The position numbers and the translations under genes were made by a program. A model generated the notes under the pieces. It was not told the origin of the DNA and did no database searches. It saw only the letters and a program-made list of their open reading frames with translations. Below, one piece after another: positions 26,697 through 35,194 of a stretch of 64,000 bases of DNA (the stretch's first letter is position 1; each line of letters begins with the position of its first letter). This stretch comes from Devosia crocina (lineage in GTDB: Bacteria; Pseudomonadota; Alphaproteobacteria; Rhizobiales; Devosiaceae), in assembly GCF_900116545.1 (NCBI RefSeq), contig NZ_FPCK01000002.1:1-64000 (forward strand), given 5' to 3'.

Positions 26697-27350
26697 TTAT
26701 CTGCCCTCTTCCGTACTAACCGCAGCCCGGCCGAGGTCGGTCAGGGTATAGATCCCACGGCTTTGGCGGGTGAACCAGCCATAGACATTGCTTTGCAGGA
26801 TCGTTGGTGCCCTGGGGACGAGGATTTTGAGCTGCTTGGGGCTCTGAGGGCCGTTGAGCAAGGCGGTGGCGCAGAGAATGCAGTCCTGGCGGTAGGCGGT
26901 CATGATGGGCTTGCCGCGCCCCCCGCCCACCTGCGGGTCGCCAACGCGGCGCTTGTGCTCCTCGACAAGGCGCGAACGCTTTTTTGCGTCGCGACGCGGC
27001 GTTGCGGCAAAGGGAGCGACGACAATGTCTACGGTGCCGTTGGCCGCGACGGTCAACAGGCCAAAGCCAAGCCGCCGGCAGAGATTGCGAAAGCGGGCGT
27101 CCTGCTCGCGCCCCTTGCCGGTCTTTGACAGACGCGCAGCAAGCCAGACCTCGTCGCAGAAGGCTGCCCGTTGGACACCCTGCATGACGAGTTCGAGATT
27201 GAAGGTCAGCTTCATCTCACAGATGACTACCACCTGCGGATCACCATCCCAGACACCCACGAGATCGCAGCCATTGACCTCGCCTTTGACGGTATATCCG
27301 GCCTTTTCCATGAAAGCCTTGAGGGGAAGATAAAGGTCGGTTTCTGCCAT
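26697..27350 (-). CDS. DUF2161 family protein, PD-(D/E)XK-like
   Basis: 217 aa. The N-terminal half has the features of the DUF2161 group, proposed to be PD-(D/E)XK-type phosphodiesterases: YLPLKAFMEKAGYTVKGEVNGCDLVG (first acidic residues) and VVICEMKLTFN (E-x-K) near residue 44. The C-terminal half has a small winged-helix-like domain ending IYTLTDLGRAA. Stand-alone gene on the minus strand; no restriction or toxin partner is nearby. Biological role unknown. Confidence 0.85.
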   Translation of the reverse strand: MAETDLYLPLKAFMEKAGYTVKGEVNGCDLVGVWDGDPQVVVICEMKLTFNLELVMQGVQRAAFCDEVWLAARLSKTGKGREQDARFRNLCRRLGFGLLTVAANGTVDIVVAPFAATPRRDAKKRSRLVEEHKRRVGDPQVGGGRGKPIMTAYRQDCILCATALLNGPQSPKQLKILVPRAPTILQSNVYGWFTRQSRGIYTLTDLGRAAVSTEEGR

Positions 27351-27499
27351 GGGCCAAATCGGTTCTGTCGTCTCGCCTGCCCTCTTTAACCGAGTCTCGG
27401 CGCGGGCGCAGTGGCGCGCCGCGGTGGGTGATCGGATGAGAATGGAACGCGTTCAATTGGAGAACGATTCTTCAGGAGATGAGGGTGACGTGAGGCAGA

Positions 27500-27907
27500 A
27501 TGTTCGAGCATTTTCTTGAGGCGCAGGAACCCGTCTTCGAGGCAGCACTGGCCGAACTCGCGGCCGGTCGCAAACGGAGCCACTGGATGTGGTTCGTCTT
27601 TCCCCAGATTCGCGGCCTCGGCCGCTCGCCCATAGCAGAACGTTTTGCCCTCCGTGGCAGAGGCGAGGCGACCGATTACCTCGATCATCCTGTGCTGGGC
27701 GAACGGTTGCGCAGCGCTACTCAAGCGGTGTTGCGTCATCGCGGAAAGACCGCTCACGACATATTCGGCTCGCCTGACGATCTGAAATTCCGGTCGTCGA
27801 TGACGTTGTTTGCGCATGCGGCGCAGGAGGAGGCGCTTTTTCGCGATGCGCTTACAGCATTTTACGCGGGCATCGAGGACGCGGAGACTGTCCGCCGGCT
27901 TCTCTGA
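27500..27907 (+). CDS. DUF1810 family protein
   Basis: 135 aa. The conserved core SHWMWFVFPQIRGLG (residues ~27-41), ERFAL, and LKFRSSMTLFAHAA (~96-109) are DUF1810 hallmarks. Recently some members have been linked to NAD or ADP-ribose chemistry, but I cannot decide that here. It overlaps no gene, is followed after 65 bp by the DUF2188 gene and may share its promoter. Confidence 0.9.
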   Translation: MFEHFLEAQEPVFEAALAELAAGRKRSHWMWFVFPQIRGLGRSPIAERFALRGRGEATDYLDHPVLGERLRSATQAVLRHRGKTAHDIFGSPDDLKFRSSMTLFAHAAQEEALFRDALTAFYAGIEDAETVRRLL

Positions 27908-27972
27908 GGATCAGGCGAACGAAACTGCGGCCTGCGGCATTGATCTGCACCGGACGAACAAGGAGCACTTCA

Positions 27973-28317
27973 ATGACCGAGGTCAATTACGAAATCGTCG
28001 AACACAATGGCGGCTTTGCCTATCGGGTGGGCGATGTGTTCTCGGAAACCTTTGCCACTCATCAGGACGCGCGCGACGCAGCGCAGAAGGCGGCCCAACG
28101 CCAGCAGCTGAGCGGCGAAGATGAAATGATCCAGTATCAGGATAGCGAGGGCAACTGGCACGAGGAGATCGCGTCAGGTGAAGAACGTCCCGAAGCCGAG
28201 GTGACGGACGAGCTCCCCGAAACGCTTGAGGCGCGCGACAAGAACGGCGAGATCATCGACGAGCGCTCCGTCCCCGACCTCGACCGGGCTCCGATCCACC
28301 TCTCGACCAAGAGCTAA
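27973..28317 (+). CDS. DUF2188 family protein
   Basis: 114 aa from the ATG at 27973 (AAGGAGCACTTCA upstream). The first ~75 residues show the DUF2188 pattern: EHNGGFAYRVGDVFSETFAT..DA, and YQDSEGNWHEE. The C-terminal part is acidic and probably flexible. Family function unknown; small, cytoplasmic, soluble. Confidence 0.82.
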   Translation: MTEVNYEIVEHNGGFAYRVGDVFSETFATHQDARDAAQKAAQRQQLSGEDEMIQYQDSEGNWHEEIASGEERPEAEVTDELPETLEARDKNGEIIDERSVPDLDRAPIHLSTKS

Positions 28318-28614
28318 ATCCGTTGGAGAGACGATGTTGGCCGTCACGCTTTAGAGCGAAGCGGCCACCTTCGTCTGTTTCCAGCAGACCGGAATGACGT
28401 TGCGGTTGGGCCGGGCCATGGCTCTGTAGGCTGCGTCGGCGAGACGCGTCCACCGCGCCGTCCCGGCAGCAGACCGGCGTACGGCGGAAGCACATGGGCA
28501 GCTGCAAAACCAGTTTGCGAGATATTGCCGCAACAGCCGCCGAAGCGCTGGACCGGACTTAGCGAGGGCGCCGGCCCACGATCTTCATAGGCGGGCATGG
28601 CCAAGATATACCCG
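28318..28614. other. intergenic, convergent 3' ends
   Basis: 297 bp between the DUF2188 gene and the 3' end of the iron ABC ATPase. No gene is supported on either strand. Short ORFs here mirror each other and lack ribosome binding sites. Confidence 0.45.
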
Positions 28615-29430
28615 TTACCGTGCGGTCACTTTTGCCACATGGTGGCGGCCGACGGGAATGATGAGGGGCGTGTTGGACACGGGGTCGCGCAGGATGTGGG
28701 CGGTGAGATGGAAAACGTCGTGGACGACGGCTTCTGTTATGATCTCGTTCGGCTGACCCTCGGCGATGATGGTGCCGGATTTCATGGCCACGATGTGATC
28801 GGCATAGCGGCAGGCAAGGTTCAGGTCATGCAGGACGACGACAACCGTGCGGCCGCCAGTCTTGACCAGATCGGTGAGAAGATCGAGGACTTCGACCTGA
28901 TGGTTTATGTCGAGAAAGGTCGTCGGTTCGTCCAGAAGCAGAAGATCGGTTTGCTGGGCGAGGGCCATGGCGATCCAGACGCGCTGGCGCTGGCCGCCGG
29001 ATAGTTCGTCGACCGGGCGGTCGGCAAAGGCGGCCATGTCGGTGGCGGACAGGGCTTGAGCGACCGCGGCATCATCTTCAGATGTCCAGCGCCGGAACCA
29101 GCCCTGATGCGGATACCGGCCGCGCCCAACCAGATCGGCAACGGTGATCGCCTCGGGTGCGATGGGCGATTGCGGAAGGACACCGAGGAGGGTCGCGACC
29201 TCGCGGGTCGGCATCTGGTGAATGGGCTTGCCATCGAGGTACACAGCGCCCCTACTCGGCTGCAAAAGACGGGCGAGGCCGCGCAGCAGCGTGGACTTGC
29301 CGCAGGCATTGGCGCCGACAATGACGGTTAGCTTGCCCGCGGGAACGGTGAGATTGAGATCGGTGACGATTTCGCGCTCGGCATAGCCGAGGTGGAGGCC
29401 GGCGGCCATGAGCTGGTGATTGCGGGTCAT
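28615..29430 (-). CDS. iron-siderophore ABC transporter ATPase (FecE/FepC type)
   Basis: 271 aa. Walker A GANACGKST (residues ~39-47, with CGK as in this family), Q-loop in GVLPQSP, signature LSGGQRQRVWIAMALAQ (~143-159), Walker B LLLLDEPTTFLD and H-loop VLHDLN. It powers import of ferric siderophores or a similar chelate. Last gene of a four-gene operon (binding protein, two permeases, ATPase) read on the minus strand. Confidence 0.95.
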   Translation of the reverse strand: MTRNHQLMAAGLHLGYAEREIVTDLNLTVPAGKLTVIVGANACGKSTLLRGLARLLQPSRGAVYLDGKPIHQMPTREVATLLGVLPQSPIAPEAITVADLVGRGRYPHQGWFRRWTSEDDAAVAQALSATDMAAFADRPVDELSGGQRQRVWIAMALAQQTDLLLLDEPTTFLDINHQVEVLDLLTDLVKTGGRTVVVVLHDLNLACRYADHIVAMKSGTIIAEGQPNEIITEAVVHDVFHLTAHILRDPVSNTPLIIPVGRHHVAKVTAR

Positions 29431-29443
29431 ATGCGTTGCACCT

Positions 29444-30493
29444 CTAATTCACCCGACCCGAGCGGCCGGAGGCGATCAGCAGCCAGATGAGAAATGCGGC
29501 ACCGAAGCCCCCCGTAACGACGCCGGTGGGCAATTGCACCGAAGCCAGCGCGTGCTGGGCGGCAAGATCGGACGCCAGCATAACGAGTGCTCCCACGAGA
29601 GCTGCCTGCGGCACGCCCCGCCCTGCCCCGCCCATCAGGCGCCGGGCTATCGGCCCAGACACAAAAGCCACAAAACCTACCGGCCCCACCGCCGCCGTCG
29701 CAAAGGCGGCAAGCGCCACTCCGACGAGCATGAGACCGAGCCGGGTGATCTCCACACGTGTGCCCAGCGCATAAGCAGTGTCGTCGCCGAGCTCGAGGCC
29801 ATCGAGTCCGCGCACCAGGGCCAGGAGAAGCGGCAGCACCAGCACCAGCATCGTGGCGAGCACGATGGAATCCTCGGGGCGAGCTGCGTTGAGGCTGCCG
29901 ACAAGCCAGGCCATGGCCTGCTGAACTTCGAACAGGCGCGCGCGGGTGAAGAGATAGGAGATGACAGCGCTGAGCATGGCGGCGGTGGCGATGCCGATCA
30001 GGACCACGCGATAGGCTGTGACGCCGTTTCGCCAGGCGAGCAGATAGATTGCGAGGGCGGTGAGCATAGCCCCGGCAAAGGCGCCTAGCGATACGGACAG
30101 GCCCGACCAGCCCAGGATGATGATGCAGAAGACCGCGGCTGCGCTGGCGCCATGGGCAATGCCGATAATATCGGGACTTGCCAGAGGGTTACGGAGGAGC
30201 GTTTGGAAAATGATTCCGGATAGGCCGAAGGCTGCGCCGGACAGAAGCGCGAGGCAAAGGCGCGGCAACCGGACCTGCAGCACGATGAAATCGACGCTGC
30301 GATTGGCCGATCCGGTCAGCGGCGAAAAGAGCGACTGGACGACATCAAGCGCGGGCACCGGAAAGTCGCCGAGCAGCATGGCGGCGGTGCAGGCCAGAAG
30401 AAGCGCAGACAGCAAGCCGAAGGTAACGCGGCGTGCATGGCTCAGGCGTTGGCGGCGAACGATTGCGATGGTCTCGAGCGACAAGATCGTCAT
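29444..30493 (-). CDS. FecCD-family iron ABC permease, second copy
   Basis: 349 aa with about nine membrane segments. Conserved FecCD stretches: RLPRLCLALLSGAAFGLSGIIFQTLLRNPLASPDIIGI near 75-115 and PVGFVAFVSGPIARRLMGG near 270, the EAA-type loop contacting the ATPase. It overlaps the upstream permease by one base and forms a heterodimer with it. Confidence 0.95.
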   Translation of the reverse strand: MTILSLETIAIVRRQRLSHARRVTFGLLSALLLACTAAMLLGDFPVPALDVVQSLFSPLTGSANRSVDFIVLQVRLPRLCLALLSGAAFGLSGIIFQTLLRNPLASPDIIGIAHGASAAAVFCIIILGWSGLSVSLGAFAGAMLTALAIYLLAWRNGVTAYRVVLIGIATAAMLSAVISYLFTRARLFEVQQAMAWLVGSLNAARPEDSIVLATMLVLVLPLLLALVRGLDGLELGDDTAYALGTRVEITRLGLMLVGVALAAFATAAVGPVGFVAFVSGPIARRLMGGAGRGVPQAALVGALVMLASDLAAQHALASVQLPTGVVTGGFGAAFLIWLLIASGRSGRVN

Positions 30494-31521
30494 CAGAGGG
30501 CTGCCAGCTTGCGGCGCCTGACGAGGGCTATGAAAAATGGCGCGCCGAGAAACGCCGTGACGATGCCGACCTGAACTTCGCCCGGAGGCGAGATGACACG
30601 GCCGACAACATCGGCACCCAGAAGAAGGATCGGCGCCATAAGCATGGAATAGGGCAGGATCCAGCGATAGCTCGGACCCGTGATGGCGCGAGCGACATGA
30701 GGCACGGTGAGGCCGACAAAGGCGATCGGACCGGCAGCGGAGACGGCCGCCCCGGCCAGAATGACGGCGGCAAGACCAGCGAGCCCGCGAGTGAGACCGA
30801 TGCGTTGCCCCAGGGAGCGGGCGACGTCTTCGCCCATGCTCAGCCCATCCAGGAGGCGCGCCGTGAGGAAGGCCAGGGCGGCGCCGGCAAGGATGAAGGG
30901 GCTGACCTGAAGCGCGATATCCATGGATCGGCCGGCAAGGGAGCCCACCTGCCAGAAGCGGACTTCATCGAGGGTGCGGGGGCTTGTGAGCAGGATGGCG
31001 TTGATGATGGCCTGCATCACGGCAGTCATGGCAGCTCCGGCAAGGGCGAGCTTGATGGGGGTCGCGCCCTCCCGGCCGAGAGCGGCGATGGAATAAACGA
31101 CCAGCATGGCGGCCCCGGCGCCGATAAAGGCAAGCCAGACATAGGTGGTGAGCTGGGTTATGCCGAAAACGGCGACGCCCACAACGACGAACAGAGCGGC
31201 GCCGGAATTGATGCCGAGGATGGAGGGATCGGCCAGCGGATTGCGCGTGGCGCCCTGAAGCACGGCGCCCGCAAGGCCCAGGGCTGCACCAACAAGAAGG
31301 CCGACAAGGGTGCGCGGCAGGCGCAGATCCCAGATGATCCGATGTTCGGTGGCGGCGGGATCAAAGGAGAAAAACGCTGACCAGACCATGTCGTATGGGA
31401 TGGCACGCGCGCCGGTGGTCAGCGAAAGGATAGCCACTGCGAGCAGCGCCATGGCTAATCCGGGCAGACCCAGCATGAGCCAGGCCTGCCTTGTGCGCTG
31501 ATGGAGAGATGGGGTTGCCAT
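30493..31521 (-). CDS. FecCD-family iron ABC permease, first copy
   Basis: 342 aa, about nine membrane segments. Motifs include DLRLPRTLVGLLVGAALGLAGA, ATRNPLADPSILGINSGA (~90-108) and GPIAFVGLTVPHVARAI (~265). Three bases after the binding-protein stop. Together with the second copy it forms the membrane channel of the importer. Confidence 0.95.
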   Translation of the reverse strand: MATPSLHQRTRQAWLMLGLPGLAMALLAVAILSLTTGARAIPYDMVWSAFFSFDPAATEHRIIWDLRLPRTLVGLLVGAALGLAGAVLQGATRNPLADPSILGINSGAALFVVVGVAVFGITQLTTYVWLAFIGAGAAMLVVYSIAALGREGATPIKLALAGAAMTAVMQAIINAILLTSPRTLDEVRFWQVGSLAGRSMDIALQVSPFILAGAALAFLTARLLDGLSMGEDVARSLGQRIGLTRGLAGLAAVILAGAAVSAAGPIAFVGLTVPHVARAITGPSYRWILPYSMLMAPILLLGADVVGRVISPPGEVQVGIVTAFLGAPFFIALVRRRKLAAL

Positions 31522-31524
31522 CGG

Positions 31525-32478
31525 TCAGGGTACGACGGAGGCGTCAGCCGCGTCGATCACCTCCGTGAGCTTTGCGAGTTCACGCGCATAGGCGGCATAA
31601 TTGCGGAGCCAGAAGGCGGGCCAATCGGCAACCTGACCGGCGGCGGCGCCAGGATTGAGCGTCCAGGTCGGCTGCGCAAGGGCTGTTTCGAGCGTTGCAG
31701 CGGAGCGATTATCGACCAAGATCAGATCAGTTGGGTACTTATCGGCATTTTCCCAAGAGACGGTCTCGAAATAGTTGTTGCCGGCGCTATCGACACCCCC
31801 GGGTGTGATCAGATCGAGACCCCAGGATTGCAGATCGAGCAGTTCGGCGGCGCCGGCAGGATCGGCGAAATAGATAGCGTCGTTGCCTGCATAAACGGCG
31901 ACGGCCTTGAGATCGGGTTTGGCGGCAGTAGCCGCTTCGAACGCGGCGCGTGCGGTTTCGAATGCCGCCTTGTCCGCAGCTATCGCGGGCGCATCCAGAT
32001 CGGCTCCGAGGCTGGCGGCAAGAGCTTCGTAATCCTCGATCATGCCGACGATGGAATTGCTGGCGGCAACGCCGGTGATCGGTGCAAGGGGAGAAAGCGT
32101 TCTGGCGATATCGGCGCCGCCTGACCAGGCGCTGTTGCGATCCCACCATTCCGCGACGATCAGGTCCGGCTCGAGCGCTGCGGCCTTCTCGATATCGACT
32201 TCGCTCCAAGCGGTGCCGATGATCTCGATGCCGGAGAGGTCGAGACCTTCGAGCGCCTTTGCAGCTTCTATCGCGCTGTCGGCATAGATGCCGACCGGGC
32301 GAATGCCAAGGGGAATGAGGCCTGCGGCTGCATCCTGGTGGGCGATGATCCGTTGCGGGCGTGCGTCGAGGATCACCGTTTCGCCATCACCACCGGTAAA
32401 GGTCCAGTCCTGTGCATGGGCCGGCAGTGCGCAAGCAAGGAGTACGACGAGCGCGGCGGTGGATAGACGCGTGAACAT
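31525..32478 (-). CDS. iron-siderophore ABC substrate-binding protein (FecB/FepB type)
   Basis: 317 aa with a signal peptide ending AHA-Q (residue ~22). The Peripla_BP_2 fold is recognisable from ARPQRIIAHQDAAAGLIPLGIRPVGIY and ALEPDLIVAEWW. It captures the ferric complex in the periplasm and hands it to the FecCD permeases encoded next. First gene of the operon. No TonB receptor lies in this window, so the outer-membrane step must be encoded elsewhere. Confidence 0.93.
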   Translation of the reverse strand: MFTRLSTAALVVLLACALPAHAQDWTFTGGDGETVILDARPQRIIAHQDAAAGLIPLGIRPVGIYADSAIEAAKALEGLDLSGIEIIGTAWSEVDIEKAAALEPDLIVAEWWDRNSAWSGGADIARTLSPLAPITGVAASNSIVGMIEDYEALAASLGADLDAPAIAADKAAFETARAAFEAATAAKPDLKAVAVYAGNDAIYFADPAGAAELLDLQSWGLDLITPGGVDSAGNNYFETVSWENADKYPTDLILVDNRSAATLETALAQPTWTLNPGAAAGQVADWPAFWLRNYAAYARELAKLTEVIDAADASVVP

Positions 32479-32813
32479 GATCTCTCCCAGGCTGAAAGCG
32501 GTTTCTGCCCGGCTAAAACTGATCGGTCAAGTCATGTTTGCTCTTCGACGGCTCGGCCGCTGCACAACAGGGCTGTCAATGCTGGGTCAGGCCATGTATT
32601 GCCTGATTATGAGTGACCAGACATCCAGCGCCGGTGCAGCAACGCAGCCGAGTGGCGATCCCGAACTGCTGCTCGGGCGGGTGGCGACTTATCGTGCCCA
32701 AGGGACGCCGATGCCTGCTCGCGCTTTCGGGCCCAGGGGCGAGGGTGTACATGCTCATGCCGGTCCCCCGGGGCGCGTGAGGCGTCCATTGCAGCCGCTG
32801 TTCGCGATCTAGA
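32479..32813. other. divergent promoter region
   Basis: 335 bp between the iron importer operon and the SDR gene. I cannot defend an Irr, RirA or Fur site by eye. A plus-strand frame ending at 32812 is open for ~65 codons from ATG 32609, but nothing in it is recognisable. Confidence 0.4.
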
Positions 32814-33563
32814 ATGCGAAAGGTTGCCTGGATCATCGGTGGCGGCTCGGGCATCGGTGCGGCAGTGGCGCGGCGCCTTGCGGCGGAAGGGTTTGTCGTC
32901 GCCATTTCAGGACGGCGGGCGGACAAGCTCGATACAGTTGCGCGGGAGCATGCCGATATCCGCCCCTATGTGCTCGATGTCACTGACAGGCTAGCAACTG
33001 AAAGGGTGGCGGCGCAGGTCGTTTCCGACCTGGGGCGGATCGACGTTTTTTTGTTCGGCGCGGCGGCATGGCAACCAATGCCGGCCGGGGATTATGATTT
33101 CGACAAGTTCAACGTGATCGTCGACACCAATTATCTGGGTCTTGTGCGGCTGGCCTCGCCGGTGATCGCGCAGATGCGCCGGCAAGGCGGCGGGGATTTT
33201 GCCGTCATTTCCTCGGTAGCGGGGTATTTTGGCTTGCCTCGGTCGGGAGCCTATTCTTCCACCAAGGCCGGATTGATCAGCCTGCTCGAGACGATGCGGA
33301 CCGAACTGGCGGGAGATGGCATCAAGGTGCGGATGATCGCGCCGGGTTTCGTCGTATCCGAATTGACGGACAGGAACGAGTTCCCCATGCCATTCCTGAT
33401 GGCCACTGACGATGCTGCGCGCCGCATCGTCGAAGGGCTGCTGCGATCGCAAAGGTTCGAGATCGCCTTTCCCAAGCGAATGGTTTGGCTGATGAAGACA
33501 ATCCGGTGGCTTCCTTACCCGGTGTTTTTTGCCCTGATGAAAAGGGTATTGCCGAAACAGTAG
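32814..33563 (+). CDS. short-chain dehydrogenase/reductase
   Basis: 249 aa classical SDR: GGGSGIG (residues ~9-15), a variant NNAG position (FGAAA), catalytic Ser in ISSVAGY (~132) and YSSTK (Tyr/Lys ~145-149). The C-terminus has a hydrophobic helix (MKTIRWLPYPVFFALMKRVL) that could attach it to the membrane. It is convergent with the cyclopropane synthase gene, 5 bp apart; SDRs of this kind often accompany cfa-type lipid-modification genes. Substrate unknown. Confidence 0.9.
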   Translation: MRKVAWIIGGGSGIGAAVARRLAAEGFVVAISGRRADKLDTVAREHADIRPYVLDVTDRLATERVAAQVVSDLGRIDVFLFGAAAWQPMPAGDYDFDKFNVIVDTNYLGLVRLASPVIAQMRRQGGGDFAVISSVAGYFGLPRSGAYSSTKAGLISLLETMRTELAGDGIKVRMIAPGFVVSELTDRNEFPMPFLMATDDAARRIVEGLLRSQRFEIAFPKRMVWLMKTIRWLPYPVFFALMKRVLPKQ

Positions 33564-33568
33564 TCGAC

Positions 33569-34804
33569 TTAGTTCGGCTTCCGGTATTGGTAGATACCGA
33601 CGTCAATGCATCCTTCTGTGAAGCCGGCTTCGCAGTAGCTGAGATAGTAGACCCATTTGCGCTTGAAGACCTCATCATACCCGAGGGGCGCGATAACGGG
33701 CCAGCGTTCGAGGAAGCGTTCGCGCCAGAGTTTCAGGGTCTTGGCGTAGGAAAGTCGGAAGTTTTCGACGTTTTCGAGGACGAGGCCGTATTGCTCGCCA
33801 AACTCCTTCATCACTGTCTTGGTCAGCAGCATGCCGCCGGGGAAGATATAGCGCTGGATGAAATCGGGGCCAGAACGATAACCGTCGAAATCGGCTTCGT
33901 TTATGGTGATCGCCTGGATTGCGGCGGTGCCGCCGGGCTTGAGACGGTCGTGCACGGTTTGAAAGTAGCTGGGCCAGTTGTCCTCGCCCACCGCTTCGAT
34001 CATTTCGATGGAGCCGATATGGTCGAACTGGCCTGCGGTGTGGCGGTAGTCTTCGAAGACCAGAGTTGCGAAGGCATCGAGGCCCTGGCGGGCAAGGCGC
34101 GCCTGTCCATATTTGAGCTGTTCGGCCGATAGGGTGATGCCCCGCAAATGGGCCTGATAGTCCCGCGCAACCGTCTCGGCGAAGCCGCCCCAGCCGCAGC
34201 CGATTTCGAGAACTGATGACCCGGGGGTAACACCGGCCATGTCGGCAACACGGCGATATTTGGCGCGCTGCGCATCTTCAAGGCTCTGATCGCCCGAGGC
34301 AAACAGGGCCGAAGAATAGGTCATCGACGGATCGAGCCACTGACCGTAGAATTCGTTGCCGAGATCATAGTGTTCGGCGATGTTCTTGCGCGAGCCCTCG
34401 AGCGTGTTGCGGCGCGAAATGTGATAGTGCAGGTCTGCTGCCGCGCGCCGGAAGAACCCCTTATTGGCGCTATCAAACATCCGGCGGTTCTGGAGGAAAA
34501 ACCGGAACAGGGCGGTGAGATCATCAACCTCGATATCGCCATTCATGTAAGCGGCGGCAAAGCCGACAGTGCCGCGGCGCATGGCCTGGCTGATTACCGA
34601 GAAGTTTTTGAGCCTGAGGACGGCGTGTTCGCCGGTCTGGGCGTTGCCCAGCGTACGAGTGCGTCCATTGGGCAGGATGACCGTGACAGCGCCGAACTGG
34701 GGCTTGCCTACGAGGGCAACGCCGATCTTCTCGACTGCCATGGACGCGAAGCGAGTCCAAAGCGTTGGGCCGGTATGGGTATGTTCTACTGCTAACTTAC
34801 TCAT
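33569..34804 (-). CDS. cfa: cyclopropane-fatty-acyl-phospholipid synthase
   Basis: 411 aa. An N-terminal lipid-binding domain (~1-110) precedes the SAM methyltransferase domain. AEHYDLGNEFY (~144), VLEIGCGWGGFAE (SAM motif I, ~192), and FIQRYIFPGGML (~315) are Cfa hallmarks. It adds a methylene from SAM across double bases of membrane phospholipid acyl chains, that is, it makes cyclopropane fatty acids, usually in stationary phase or acid stress. Complete, all motifs intact. Confidence 0.95.
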   Translation of the reverse strand: MSKLAVEHTHTGPTLWTRFASMAVEKIGVALVGKPQFGAVTVILPNGRTRTLGNAQTGEHAVLRLKNFSVISQAMRRGTVGFAAAYMNGDIEVDDLTALFRFFLQNRRMFDSANKGFFRRAAADLHYHISRRNTLEGSRKNIAEHYDLGNEFYGQWLDPSMTYSSALFASGDQSLEDAQRAKYRRVADMAGVTPGSSVLEIGCGWGGFAETVARDYQAHLRGITLSAEQLKYGQARLARQGLDAFATLVFEDYRHTAGQFDHIGSIEMIEAVGEDNWPSYFQTVHDRLKPGGTAAIQAITINEADFDGYRSGPDFIQRYIFPGGMLLTKTVMKEFGEQYGLVLENVENFRLSYAKTLKLWRERFLERWPVIAPLGYDEVFKRKWVYYLSYCEAGFTEGCIDVGIYQYRKPN

Positions 34805-35194
34805 GCGCCGCTACATCCAACTATCGCGATGCTGACCGACGCAGCGCATGATCTTGCGCAAGCCGAGCGTCGGAGGCACGCCCTTGAGCTAAAGCAGCAG
34901 TGCTTCCCAGTGGATGCCTACCAATACTTTAACGGTGATTAACGGATATGCAAGCAGCACTTTGGCGGGCGCGGCAACACGGATATCGTGACGCTTGCCA
35001 GAGTATTCCGGACCACATGGAGCAACAAAAAGCTGAATTGTTTGAAAGAGATGATCCGCGAAATCTCCACCAACGATTCATGCAGTTCGAGCGCCTCCAG
35101 AACGGAAAAGATGCTTGCAAGGGCAACCGAGACGATGACCGCGCGGTAGGAGCAGGCCGAGGAGAGACAGGCCCGGAGAGCAAGCGCTGAAAAA
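34805..35194. other. 390-bp intergenic region
   Basis: Between the cfa promoter end and the recJ 3' end. A 37-codon plus-strand ORF (34829-34942) and a longer frame to 35190 are open but without ribosome binding sites or recognisable sequence. I call nothing. Confidence 0.4.

Noticed and set aside
30433-31380. 315-codon plus-strand ORF
   Set aside because: It is antisense to the FecCD permease gene; its composition (Gly/Asp/His-rich, no domain) is the usual mirror of a high-GC membrane protein gene.
32479-32813. Fur/RirA/Irr site before the iron importer
   Set aside because: Expected from the genes, but no sequence matched well enough by eye.
34829-34942. 37-codon ORF between cfa and recJ
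   Set aside because: No ribosome binding site, no neighbour logic, no recognised sequence.
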